Shown here: piece after piece, positions 43,428-51,845 of the stretch
Layout of the letters: each line of letters opens with the position of its first letter
Numbering within the stretch: the stretch's first letter is position 1
Assembly (NCBI RefSeq): GCF_018383905.1
Contig: NZ_JAGYWA010000010.1
Location: 62,001 to 126,000, forward strand
Length of the DNA stretch: 64,000 bases
Origin: Flavobacterium branchiicola
GTDB taxonomy: Bacteria > Bacteroidota > Bacteroidia > Flavobacteriales > Flavobacteriaceae
Direction: 5' to 3'
Translations under genes and position numbers: made by a program
The notes under the pieces: generated by a model
Seen by the model: the letters and a program-made list of their open reading frames with translations, nothing else
What the model was told of the DNA's origin: nothing
Database searches by the model: none

Positions 43428-45698
43428 TTATGGTTTCAAAATCAAAACTGAAGGTGTATTATTCAGCCATGTACTTTGCGAATCAATTAGTTTTTTCCAG
43501 CTGTCTAAACTAATAATCATAAGATCCTGATTCTCCAAAAATTCTTTTTTAATCGTTCTGTCATGCATAATCATGATATGATTTGGTGCAATCTGCTCAA
43601 TTGAGCGAATAGTTTCCTGAATATCACGGGTATTTTTTACTTCTCCGCTTGCATCCAAAACTGTAATCTGCGAACCATTATTATTAATTAACTTTTTAGC
43701 ATAATCAATTAAAAAAGCATCTTCTTTACTAAAAACAGGCATGAAGATCTGGTTTACTTCTTCTAAATCTTTATCAATAAAAATTCCGACCGGCATTTTT
43801 GCTTTTGCGATAATATGACGCGTTCTTTCATCAAAAGGTGAATTCTCGAACAAACCTTCTTTCCCGGTAAACTTGTCAATTAAACGATCCGGATTTACAA
43901 TTCGGGTGGTGAATCCTAAAACTTTTCCTAAAAGCGTTCCATCAAAAATAGATTGTCCCAGACCAACTAATAACAAATCGTATTCTCCTTGATTTGCCGA
44001 GTCAATGATTTCTGTATCAATATCGGTTGTTACCTTAAAAACACTTAACATATTTTGATTTAAAAGATGTGATTCCTCGATCACCGGAACCAACATTTTG
44101 CGTTCATGGTCTTTTACATCAAACGAATGTATTTCGGTACTTAAAGACAAATGCATTGCTGTAACAATAGAATTATCTCCTTGTTTCTTAACCAGACTAT
44201 TGGCAAGTTTAAGCAATTTTTTTCCTCTTTCGGGAGTAGCAAACGTAAACAGAATTTTGTATTTACTTTTATTTCCAATTTCCTGAGGCACTTCTGTTTC
44301 TTTGTCTTTAAAAATATAACCAATAAAATCTAAAGCCGGACCAGTCATAAACGTTGTCAATAAAGCCATAATTACCATCATGGTAAAAATCTCTGTAGAC
44401 AAAACGCCCAAATCGTAACCAATATTCAAAACAACAAGCTCCATTAAACCTCTTGTGTTCATTAAAGCACCAATTGCTAAACTATCTTTCCAGCTTTGTC
44501 CAACAAATTTAGCAGCCAATGCACTACCAAAGAATTTACCCGCAACTGCAACAGCAATGATTAATCCTGTAATTTTCCATAAATAAGGATCATTAAGTAA
44601 ACCAATTTGTGTACGTAATCCAGTAAAAACAAAGAATAAAGGAAGCAATACGATTATAGAAACATCTTCAACTTTTTCAATAAAAATATTTCTGAATTTA
44701 TTGTTTTCCGGCATAATTGCTCCAGCTAAGAAAGCTCCGAATAAAGCGTGAATCCCGATTAACTCAGCAGCATAAGCCGAAATTAAAAGTGTAATAAAGA
44801 AAATTGCCACAACAGGTTTGTTCAGACTTTCTCTTGTTGAGTTTAAATCTCCGACACGTTTCAGGAACGGACGAACAATTTTCAGCATTATAATTACATA
44901 TAAAATTGCCAAACCAATAACGTATAATGAACTCGTAAAAGATCCTGCTTTTACAATTGCAATTACAACCGCCAAAATACACCAGGCCGTAATATCATCT
45001 GCCGCAGCACAAGTTATGGCTATGGTTCCTAATTTTGTTTTTTGCATTCCTCTTTCCTGAACAATTCTGGCCAAAACCGGAAATGCAGTAATACTCATGG
45101 CGATTCCCATAAACAATCCGAAAGAAGAAAACTCAACACCAATTGGTGCGAAAGTATGATAAATGAAATAAGCCAATGTTAACCCTAAAGCAAACGGAAT
45201 AACAATACTGGCGTGACTAATAACAACGGCATCGTGCGCTTTATTTTTTAGTACTTTAAGATCCAGTTCCATTCCAATCACAAACATGAAAAGAATCAAA
45301 CCAATCTGACTTAAAAACTGAAGATTCCCTAAAGATGCTGCCGGGAATAAAGCCGCAGAAAATTCCGGAAAATACATTCCGACTAAAGAGGGCCCTAAAA
45401 CAATACCGGCAATCATTTCTCCAATTACCGATGGCTGCCCTATTTTTCTAAAAAACCATCCAAACAAACGCGCTACCAAAATAATAGTCACAATTTGCGC
45501 TAATAAAATAGCCAGTGGATGCTGTAAATTTTCGACCATTGAATGTAGAAAATCATTCCAATGATTGGTTTCTATTTGTTTCTTAACAATATTACGTCCT
45601 ACTTCTAATCCGGCACCTTTGGAAATTACCCAATATATCAGTGCAGTAAATCCACCGATAATTGTTACGTAAAATAAAGAGTTTTTAATGTTATTCAT
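43428..45698 (-). CDS. CPA2-family cation/proton antiporter with cytoplasmic tail
   Basis: 756 residues. An N-terminal anchor helix is followed by the CPA2 exchanger domain (about 60-450) with IGEMIAGIVLGPSLVG, FLSQIGLILFMFVIGMELDLKVL, AITCAAADDITAWCILAVV (the paired Asp of the transport site) and IGALMNTRGLMELVVLNIGYDLG. The last about 280 residues are soluble, with a USP-like or regulatory fold (YDLLLVGLGQSIFDG, AKMPVGIFIDKDLEEVNQIFMPVF). It exchanges Na+ or K+ for protons across the inner membrane. It has no RCK/TrkA-N NAD motif. It is a single gene. Confidence 0.92.
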   Translation of the reverse strand: MNNIKNSLFYVTIIGGFTALIYWVISKGAGLEVGRNIVKKQIETNHWNDFLHSMVENLQHPLAILLAQIVTIILVARLFGWFFRKIGQPSVIGEMIAGIVLGPSLVGMYFPEFSAALFPAASLGNLQFLSQIGLILFMFVIGMELDLKVLKNKAHDAVVISHASIVIPFALGLTLAYFIYHTFAPIGVEFSSFGLFMGIAMSITAFPVLARIVQERGMQKTKLGTIAITCAAADDITAWCILAVVIAIVKAGSFTSSLYVIGLAILYVIIMLKIVRPFLKRVGDLNSTRESLNKPVVAIFFITLLISAYAAELIGIHALFGAFLAGAIMPENNKFRNIFIEKVEDVSIIVLLPLFFVFTGLRTQIGLLNDPYLWKITGLIIAVAVAGKFFGSALAAKFVGQSWKDSLAIGALMNTRGLMELVVLNIGYDLGVLSTEIFTMMVIMALLTTFMTGPALDFIGYIFKDKETEVPQEIGNKSKYKILFTFATPERGKKLLKLANSLVKKQGDNSIVTAMHLSLSTEIHSFDVKDHERKMLVPVIEESHLLNQNMLSVFKVTTDIDTEIIDSANQGEYDLLLVGLGQSIFDGTLLGKVLGFTTRIVNPDRLIDKFTGKEGLFENSPFDERTRHIIAKAKMPVGIFIDKDLEEVNQIFMPVFSKEDAFLIDYAKKLINNNGSQITVLDASGEVKNTRDIQETIRSIEQIAPNHIMIMHDRTIKKEFLENQDLMIISLDSWKKLIDSQSTWLNNTPSVLILKP

Positions 45699-45811
45699 AA
45701 CTCGTTCTTTTGATTTATTGGCGCAAATATCAGAACTGAAATTTAAGTGAAAAAGTAAATTTCCTGCTAATTTTCAATCTATGTAACAAGTGGGAAAAAC
45801 TTTGTAATAAG

Positions 45812-46531
45812 TTATAATTTCACCTTTTTCAAAAAGTCAGAACGATAGGTTTCACTTAAAATTAAAGTCACATTTTTGACATTTTCTTCTGTATGATGCA
45901 GTACAATTTCGTTGTGATTAAAGAATTTAATTGCTTTTACAGAAATGATTTCCTTTTTGTTTATACGGCAAAAATCGGCTTCGGGAAGTTCTTTTAAAAG
46001 TGTATCGAATTTCACATTTTTCAAGTTCATAAAACTTCCGTCAGAAAGTAAAACAGATTTATCGCGACTGTCACCAAGAGCCGTTTTTATGTACTGAATC
46101 TTATTAAAATACAATAAGGTCTTTCCTTTGTCTGTGTTTAACTGTATAAATTTTTTAGCTGCATCCGGTTTTTCAAAACGTTCAACTGCTTTTGAAATTG
46201 CTTTTTGCAAACGTTCCAGTTTTACCGGTTTTGTAATATAATCTACCGCATCTATATTAAAAGCCTCGGCAGCATATTCTTTATAAGCCGTACAAAAAAT
46301 CACAAGTTTTCCTTGCAATGTTTCGGCAAGATGAAGCCCGTCAATTCCTGGCATTTCGATATCTGAAATTAGCAGATCAAAATCCAGCGAAGGAATATCA
46401 GACAAAAGTTTCTCAGGATTATTATACGTTTTTACAATTTCCAATTCAGGAATTTGCTCGCAAAGCATTTTTAGGTATGTTAATCCCGGAAGCTCATCGT
46501 CCAGAAGCAAGCATTTCAGTTTTGTATTCAA
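45812..46531 (-). CDS. LytTR-family response regulator
   Basis: 239 residues from a TTG at 46531; another TTG at 46540 adds three codons. No ATG exists before the receiver core, so the start is non-ATG. The receiver domain has CLLLDDELPG and the phospho-Asp in FDLLISDIEMPGIDGL, with TAYKEYAAEAF and DYITKPVKLERL. The C-terminal LytTR DNA-binding domain contains IQYIKTALGDSRDKSVLLSDG and FCRINKKEIISVKAI. It overlaps the 3' end of the kinase gene by about 38 bp. Targets are unknown. Confidence 0.88.
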   Translation of the reverse strand: MNTKLKCLLLDDELPGLTYLKMLCEQIPELEIVKTYNNPEKLLSDIPSLDFDLLISDIEMPGIDGLHLAETLQGKLVIFCTAYKEYAAEAFNIDAVDYITKPVKLERLQKAISKAVERFEKPDAAKKFIQLNTDKGKTLLYFNKIQYIKTALGDSRDKSVLLSDGSFMNLKNVKFDTLLKELPEADFCRINKKEIISVKAIKFFNHNEIVLHHTEENVKNVTLILSETYRSDFLKKVKL

Positions 46532-47255
46532 GGAGATCAATTTTTAGATGGGCAATATAAACATCGTTTTCAATAAACTTATCTAGTCTAAAATTATTCT
46601 TATAAATGATGCGCAGTCGATGTTCCAGCGTAGCATGACCAAAACCGCTTCGTTCCTTTTTTAAAACTTTTTTATCGGACATTTTATTAGAAACTGTCAT
46701 AAAAAAAGCATTGTCTTTAAATTCGAAAACAACCGAAATAAAAGCATCGGCACTTTGAAGATCGGCGTGTTTAAATGCATTTTCAATTAAATCAATCGAA
46801 ATCAATGGTGCCAGCAAAGGCTGATCATACAATTTATCTTCCTGATTAATATTCGTTTTAATCTTAAGTTCAAAAAGCGGGCTGATTTTTATTTTGTTGA
46901 TTTCGATTAAATTCAAAGCAAAATCAATTTCTTCTTTGGCAGTAACAAATTTCTTTTTGCTTTCGTATAAAATATAATCCAGAACGTTGGCTAATTTATC
47001 TAAAGCAAAATAGGTCTGATAAGCGTGTGACTGAATCGAGTTTAAAATATTCTTAAACAAATGCGGATTAAGTTTCGACTCTAAGTTCTCTAACTGCAAA
47101 TCGTTTACTTTTGATTCTAAAGCATAAAAACTTTGTTCTGCATTATCTTTTGCTTTTCTGGCTTGCATTAATAAATAAACCATAAAGCCTATTATAACAA
47201 CAAGCAACAAGAGAATGATTAAAAAGATTAAAGTTGTAGTATTGTTTTCCTGCAT
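46494..47255 (-). CDS. LytS-like sensor histidine kinase
   Basis: 253 residues from the ATG at 47255. A TTG ten codons upstream is less likely. One N-terminal membrane helix (TLIFLIILLLLVVIIGFMVYLL) is followed by a coiled stretch and the His_kinase domain with the phospho-accepting His in LESKLNPHLFKNILNSIQSH. A short ATPase region with DLIENAFKHAD and RSGFGHATLEHRL follows. There is no periplasmic sensor domain, so the signal may be membrane-related. The response regulator gene overlaps its 3' end, showing a dedicated pair. Confidence 0.88.
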   Translation of the reverse strand: MQENNTTTLIFLIILLLLVVIIGFMVYLLMQARKAKDNAEQSFYALESKVNDLQLENLESKLNPHLFKNILNSIQSHAYQTYFALDKLANVLDYILYESKKKFVTAKEEIDFALNLIEINKIKISPLFELKIKTNINQEDKLYDQPLLAPLISIDLIENAFKHADLQSADAFISVVFEFKDNAFFMTVSNKMSDKKVLKKERSGFGHATLEHRLRIIYKNNFRLDKFIENDVYIAHLKIDLLEYKTEMLASGR

Positions 47256-47503
47256 AGTGTTTATTTTTTCTGCCAAAGGTTTCACAGATTATTATAGATC
47301 AAACTCTTTGTAATCATTTTAACCTGTGTGTCTCTATTTTTTTAATGGAAACAAATTAAATTCTGAAATTAACTGCAAATATGAGAAAAGCTACTGATTC
47401 TATAATCAAAAATAAGAAAATTATCACAACAGAAAAGTCTTCAAATTTGTGTTAACATTAAGTAAAATACAATCGATTGTTTATGATTTTGAGCACTTTT
47501 CAC

Positions 47504-47511
47504 TACATTTG
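47504..47511 (+). promoter_or_regulatory. -7 promoter element for the RND transporter gene
   Basis: TACATTTG matches TAnnTTTG exactly, 20 bp before the ATG at 47532. Confidence 0.55.
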
Positions 47512-47531
47512 CAACCATTTTTAAAGATTTT

Positions 47532-49895
47532 ATGAAAAACACTATTCAAGTTGGTTTTTGGGAAAAATTGGCCCGAATTATACTTAAAAACCGAATTACA
47601 CTTTTGATTGTTGTCGCAGCATTAACGATTTTCCTTGGTTACCAATGGAAGAATCTTTCTATGACGTATACCGAAGCTAATTTACTGCCTAAAAACCATA
47701 TCGCAAACAAAGATTACCAAAAATTCCTGGATAAATTTGGTGAGGAAGGAAATCTGATTGTAATTGGTTTTCAGGACCCAAAGTTTTTCACACCAAAAAA
47801 CTATGCCGCCTGGAATGAATTAATGACAGGTTTAAAAAAATCTAAAGAGGTCGATTTAGTCGTTTCTCTAAACGATTTAAAGAAACTGGAAAAAGATACT
47901 GTAAATGAAAAATTTGTACTTTCTCCTTTTATCGATCAAAGTAAAGCGGTTGATCCAGAATATTTAAAGAAAATACAATACGATTTATTTCATAATTTAC
48001 CATTTTATGAAGGATTGCTGTTTAATAAAGAAAGCGGCAGTATTCGTTCTGCGGTTTACATGAATAAAGCACTTGTAAACACACCTGAAAGAAAAACGTT
48101 TATACTTGAAAATCTGGTTCCGAAAATCGATAAATTCGAAAAAACAACCGGAATTGATCTTCGTGTTTCGGGAATGCCATACATTAGAACGATCAATGCT
48201 GATAACATGAAAGGTGAAATCGGGCTTTTTATTGGCGCGGCTTTGCTTACAGTTTCTTTGATTTTCTTTTTCTTTTTCCGTTCGTTCAGAGCAACATTCA
48301 TTTCAATCTGTATTTTGATTGTTGGTGTTATCTGGTCTTTCGGAACGTTAGGATTATTTCATTATAAAATCACGATTTTAACGGCGATTATTCCGCCATT
48401 AATTATCGTAATCGGAATCACGAATTGTATTTTCCTGATTAATAAATACCAACAGGAAATTAAACTACATAACAATCAGGCAAAAGCTCTACAGCGTGTT
48501 ATTTCAAAAATTGGAGTTTCGACTTTAATGACCAATTTAACCACTGCAATAGGTTTTGCAACTTTCATGATTACCGGAAATGATTTGCTTTTTGAATTTG
48601 GTCTGGTAACTTCTATCAATGTAATTTCTGTGTATTTATTGACACTTTTAATCGTGCCGATTATATACAGTTTTATGTCGCTTCCAAAAGAAAAACACTT
48701 ATATCACTTAACTAAAACTTACATTTCTACTTTGTTGGATTTTGTTGAAAATGTAGTTAAAAACAAGCGTAAAGTCATTTATATCATTTACGGTCTATTT
48801 TTGATTTTTAGTGTAATTGGAGTTTCTCAAATGAAAGTTTCAGGAAGTTTGATTGGTGAAATGCCAAAAAGCGCTTCTTTCTTTAAAGACATTTTATTCT
48901 ACGAAAAAGAATTTAACGGCGTAATGCCATTGGAAATCATGATTGACACCAAAAAGAAAAAAGGTGTTATGAAAGCTTCGACCATTCGTAAAATGGATGA
49001 ATTGCAAAATACAATTGCTGAATTACCTGAATTGGCAAAACCAGTTTCGGTTGTAAATTTGGTTAAATATTCTAAACAAGCTTTCTACAACGGAAACCCT
49101 GAATATTATCAATTACCAACTTCACAGGAACAGACTTTTATTTTGAGTTATGCTAAAAACGCAACGAAAAACAGCAAAGAAAACCTGATGAAAGCTTATG
49201 TTGATTCAACCGGACAATACGCGAGAATCACCACTTTCATGAAAGATATAGGAACGGATGAAATGGCGAAAGTGGAGAAAAAACTGCACACTAAAATTGA
49301 TGAAATTTTCCCAAAAGACCGTTATGAAGTAACTGTTACAGGAAAAGCATTAGTGTTTCAGAAAGGAACTTCGTACTTGGTTGACAACTTAATCGAATCA
49401 TTGATTTTTGCGATTCTGGTTATTGCCGCTTTGATGCTTTATTTATTCAGATCATTCAAAATGGTTTTTGCATCGGTAATCACCAATATCTTACCGCTAT
49501 GTATTACTTCGGGATTAATGGGTTATTTTGGAATTCCGTTAAAACCTTCAACGATTTTAGTATTTAGTATTGCATTTGGAATTTCGGTGGATAATGCGAT
49601 TCAGTTTATGGCAAAATACCGTCATGATTTATTGCAAAGTGGAAAAGTTAAAAAATCTGTTTTCAGTGCTTTAAGAGAAACCGGAATCAGTACTTTTTAT
49701 ACTTCAGTCGTTTTGATTTTAGGTTTTGCAACTTTTACGCTTTCAAGTTTTAGCGGAACAATTGCATTGGGGGGGTTAATTTCATGTACCTTGGCATTTG
49801 CTATGTTTGCTAACTTAGTTGTATTACCTTCTTTGGTTTTAACTTTTGAAAAGAAAAAAGCTAAGAAAGAGGATTTGGAGAATTTAGATAAATAA
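47532..49895 (+). CDS. RND-superfamily (MMPL-type) transporter
   Basis: 787 residues in two homologous halves. Each half has one membrane helix, a large periplasmic domain and five further helices. Membrane motifs include ETISTFY-like regions: KIGVSTLMTNLTTAIGFATF in the first half and GISVDNAIQFMAKYRHDL then ALRETGISTFYTSVVLILGF in the second. This is the hydrophobe/amphiphile or hopanoid/lipid exporter branch, not the drug-efflux AcrB branch, and no membrane-fusion partner gene is adjacent. The C-terminus is basic and cytoplasmic. The substrate is unknown, with lipid transport the most likely. Confidence 0.88.
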   Translation: MKNTIQVGFWEKLARIILKNRITLLIVVAALTIFLGYQWKNLSMTYTEANLLPKNHIANKDYQKFLDKFGEEGNLIVIGFQDPKFFTPKNYAAWNELMTGLKKSKEVDLVVSLNDLKKLEKDTVNEKFVLSPFIDQSKAVDPEYLKKIQYDLFHNLPFYEGLLFNKESGSIRSAVYMNKALVNTPERKTFILENLVPKIDKFEKTTGIDLRVSGMPYIRTINADNMKGEIGLFIGAALLTVSLIFFFFFRSFRATFISICILIVGVIWSFGTLGLFHYKITILTAIIPPLIIVIGITNCIFLINKYQQEIKLHNNQAKALQRVISKIGVSTLMTNLTTAIGFATFMITGNDLLFEFGLVTSINVISVYLLTLLIVPIIYSFMSLPKEKHLYHLTKTYISTLLDFVENVVKNKRKVIYIIYGLFLIFSVIGVSQMKVSGSLIGEMPKSASFFKDILFYEKEFNGVMPLEIMIDTKKKKGVMKASTIRKMDELQNTIAELPELAKPVSVVNLVKYSKQAFYNGNPEYYQLPTSQEQTFILSYAKNATKNSKENLMKAYVDSTGQYARITTFMKDIGTDEMAKVEKKLHTKIDEIFPKDRYEVTVTGKALVFQKGTSYLVDNLIESLIFAILVIAALMLYLFRSFKMVFASVITNILPLCITSGLMGYFGIPLKPSTILVFSIAFGISVDNAIQFMAKYRHDLLQSGKVKKSVFSALRETGISTFYTSVVLILGFATFTLSSFSGTIALGGLISCTLAFAMFANLVVLPSLVLTFEKKKAKKEDLENLDK

Positions 49896-49937
49896 GTTTT
49901 TTTGCCACGAATTGGCACGAATTAAAAATACAGATCT

Positions 49938-50074
49938 TTGTCAAAGTTTAAAACTTTGACAAAGATTAACACACCGTTTGTCATTCCGAGAAACGAGGAA
50001 TCACACTCGAAACTCGACAAAGATTGGCGAATTTCTTTGCGGAATTACTAGTACGATTCCTCGTTTCTCGGAAT
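49938..50074. repeat. Inverted-repeat element with conserved core, copy B
   Basis: Perfect 20-bp arms, ATTCCGAGAAACGAGGAATC at 49983-50002 and its complement at 50055-50074, flank CAAAGATTGGCGAATTT (50018-50034). The core is shared with the element at 28092, though its arms are different. Just before it, CTTTGTCAAAGTT and AACTTTGACAAAG (49938-49966) form another hairpin. Confidence 0.8.
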
Positions 50075-50104
50075 AACAAAAAGAGAAAAAAGCTTCTTTT
50101 GAAA

Positions 50105-50192
50105 ACGAGTGCCCTAGCCCTGATAGAAGCGACATCCTTTCTGTTTTTTCTTTAAAAATAGAAAGATATAGCGGATAGCAGGAAACAGCTTC
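50105..50192 (+). ncRNA. Flavo-1-like structured RNA element
   Basis: The sequence GTGCCCTAGCCCTGATAGAA, then CATCCTTTCT, a T/A-rich loop, AGAAAGATATAGCGGATAGC and AGGAAACAGC is a motif that I recall as widespread in flavobacterial intergenic regions. I believe it corresponds to the Flavo-1 RNA family. Two helices are visible: CTTTCT with AGAAAG, and CCTG with CAGG, with purine-rich internal loops between. The identity to Rfam Flavo-1 is from memory. The function of that family is not known to me. Confidence 0.5.
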
Positions 50193-50212
50193 AAAAATTA
50201 ATTATTATCGAT

Positions 50213-50220
50213 TATATTTG
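50213..50220 (+). promoter_or_regulatory. -7 promoter element for asnS
   Basis: TATATTTG matches TAnnTTTG exactly, 45 bp before the ATG at 50266. Confidence 0.5.
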
Positions 50221-50265
50221 CAGTTGTTCAAAACGAATATTATTTAATATCAATTATATATAAAA

Positions 50266-51711
50266 ATGAGACACACAAAGGTTAAAGACTTATTAAACAG
50301 TACGACGACGCTACAGGAAGTGAATGCAAAAGGATGGGTGAGAACTTTTAGAAATAATCAGTTCATCGCGCTTAATGACGGTTCTACAATTAATAATATT
50401 CAATGTGTTGTTGATTTTGAAAATACACCGGAAGAGACTTTAAAAAGAATCACGACCGGAGCTGCGGTTTCTGTAATTGGAACTTTGGTTGAAAGTAAAG
50501 GTGCTGGTCAGAAATACGAAATTCAGGTAAACAAATTGGAGATTCTTGGAGATTCTGACGCGGAGAAATTCCCAATGCAGCCTAAAAAACACTCTTTAGA
50601 ATTTTTACGTGAAAATGCTCACTTGCGTGTACGTACAAATGCTTTTGGTGCAATTATGCGTGTGCGTTCGGTATTGTCTTATGCAGTTCATAAATATTTT
50701 CAGGATAAAGGTTTTGTGTATGTAAACACGCCAATTATCACTGGAGCTGATGCTGAAGGTGCTGGAGAAATGTTTCAGGTAACTTCTTTGCCACTTGATA
50801 ATTTGCCAAAAAATGAAGAAGGAAACATTGATTTCAAAAAAGATTTCTTTGGGAAACATACGAACTTAACGGTTTCTGGACAATTAGAAGGAGAAACTTT
50901 TGCAATGGCTTTGGGGCAGATTTATACTTTTGGACCAACGTTTAGAGCAGAAAACTCAAACACTTCTCGTCACCTGGCAGAATTCTGGATGATCGAGCCT
51001 GAAGTTGCTTTCAATGATCTTGATGACAACATGGATTTGGCTGAAGATTTTATTCAGTATGTGATTAAATATGCTTTAGAAAACTGTAAGGATGATTTAA
51101 AATTCTTAGAAGGAAGACTTCTTGAAGAAGAAAAATCAAAACCACAGGCAGAAAGAAGCGAAATGAGTTTGTTAGACAAATTGAACTTCGTTTTAGAAAA
51201 CAACTTCAAACGTGTTTCTTATACTGAGGCAATTGATATTTTAAGAGATTCAACTCCAAATAAAAAGAAGAAATTTCAATATATCATTAACGAATGGGGA
51301 GCTGATTTACAATCAGAGCACGAGCGTTATTTAGTGGAAAAACACTTTAAATGTCCGGTAATTTTGTTTGATTACCCGGCAAACATCAAAGCGTTTTACA
51401 TGCGTTTGAATGACAACACAGAACCAGGAAGAGAAACCGTTCGTGCAATGGATATCCTTTTCCCAGGAATTGGAGAAATCGTTGGTGGCTCTGAAAGAGA
51501 AGAGCGTTACGATGTTTTGGTTGAAAAAATGAAAGCTTTAGAAATCGACGAAGAAGAATTATACTGGTACTTAGATACAAGAAGATTCGGTTCTGCGACA
51601 CACGCAGGTTTCGGTTTAGGATTTGAGCGTTTAGTATTGTTTGTTACAGGAATGACAAACATTAGAGACGTAATTCCTTTCCCAAGAACTCCTGGAAGTG
51701 CAGAATTTTAA
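50266..51711 (+). CDS. asnS: Asparaginyl-tRNA synthetase
   Basis: 481 residues. The N-terminal OB-fold anticodon domain (GWVRTFRNNQFIALNDGS) is followed by the class II catalytic core: motif 2 in YTFGPTFRAENSNTSRHLAEF and motif 3 in GFGLGFERLVLFVTGMTNIRD. These are AsnRS and not AspRS features. The enzyme charges tRNA-Asn. rpoN follows 134 bp downstream, separated by two opposed octamer arrays, so co-transcription is possible. Confidence 0.97.
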   Translation: MRHTKVKDLLNSTTTLQEVNAKGWVRTFRNNQFIALNDGSTINNIQCVVDFENTPEETLKRITTGAAVSVIGTLVESKGAGQKYEIQVNKLEILGDSDAEKFPMQPKKHSLEFLRENAHLRVRTNAFGAIMRVRSVLSYAVHKYFQDKGFVYVNTPIITGADAEGAGEMFQVTSLPLDNLPKNEEGNIDFKKDFFGKHTNLTVSGQLEGETFAMALGQIYTFGPTFRAENSNTSRHLAEFWMIEPEVAFNDLDDNMDLAEDFIQYVIKYALENCKDDLKFLEGRLLEEEKSKPQAERSEMSLLDKLNFVLENNFKRVSYTEAIDILRDSTPNKKKKFQYIINEWGADLQSEHERYLVEKHFKCPVILFDYPANIKAFYMRLNDNTEPGRETVRAMDILFPGIGEIVGGSEREERYDVLVEKMKALEIDEEELYWYLDTRRFGSATHAGFGLGFERLVLFVTGMTNIRDVIPFPRTPGSAEF

Positions 51712-51712
51712 T

Positions 51713-51845
51713 CTGAGGTTCTAAGGTACTGAGGTACTAAGATTCTAAGGTTTAAAATATAAATGAAATAATTTTTACGCGAATTTAATTCGCCAATATA
51801 AGATACTTAGTGCCTTTGCGCCTTAGTACCTTAGCACCTTTTTAT
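51713..51845. repeat. Opposed octamer arrays filling the asnS-rpoN gap
   Basis: Five units CTGAGGTT, CTAAGGTA, CTGAGGTA, CTAAGATT, CTAAGGTT (51713-51752) start one base after the asnS stop. Five units CTTAGTGC, CTTTGCGC, CTTAGTAC, CTTAGCAC, CTTTTTAT (51806-51845) end exactly at the rpoN start codon. The two arrays can pair with each other. Between them is a GCGAATTTAATTCGC hairpin (51780-51794). Confidence 0.8.
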
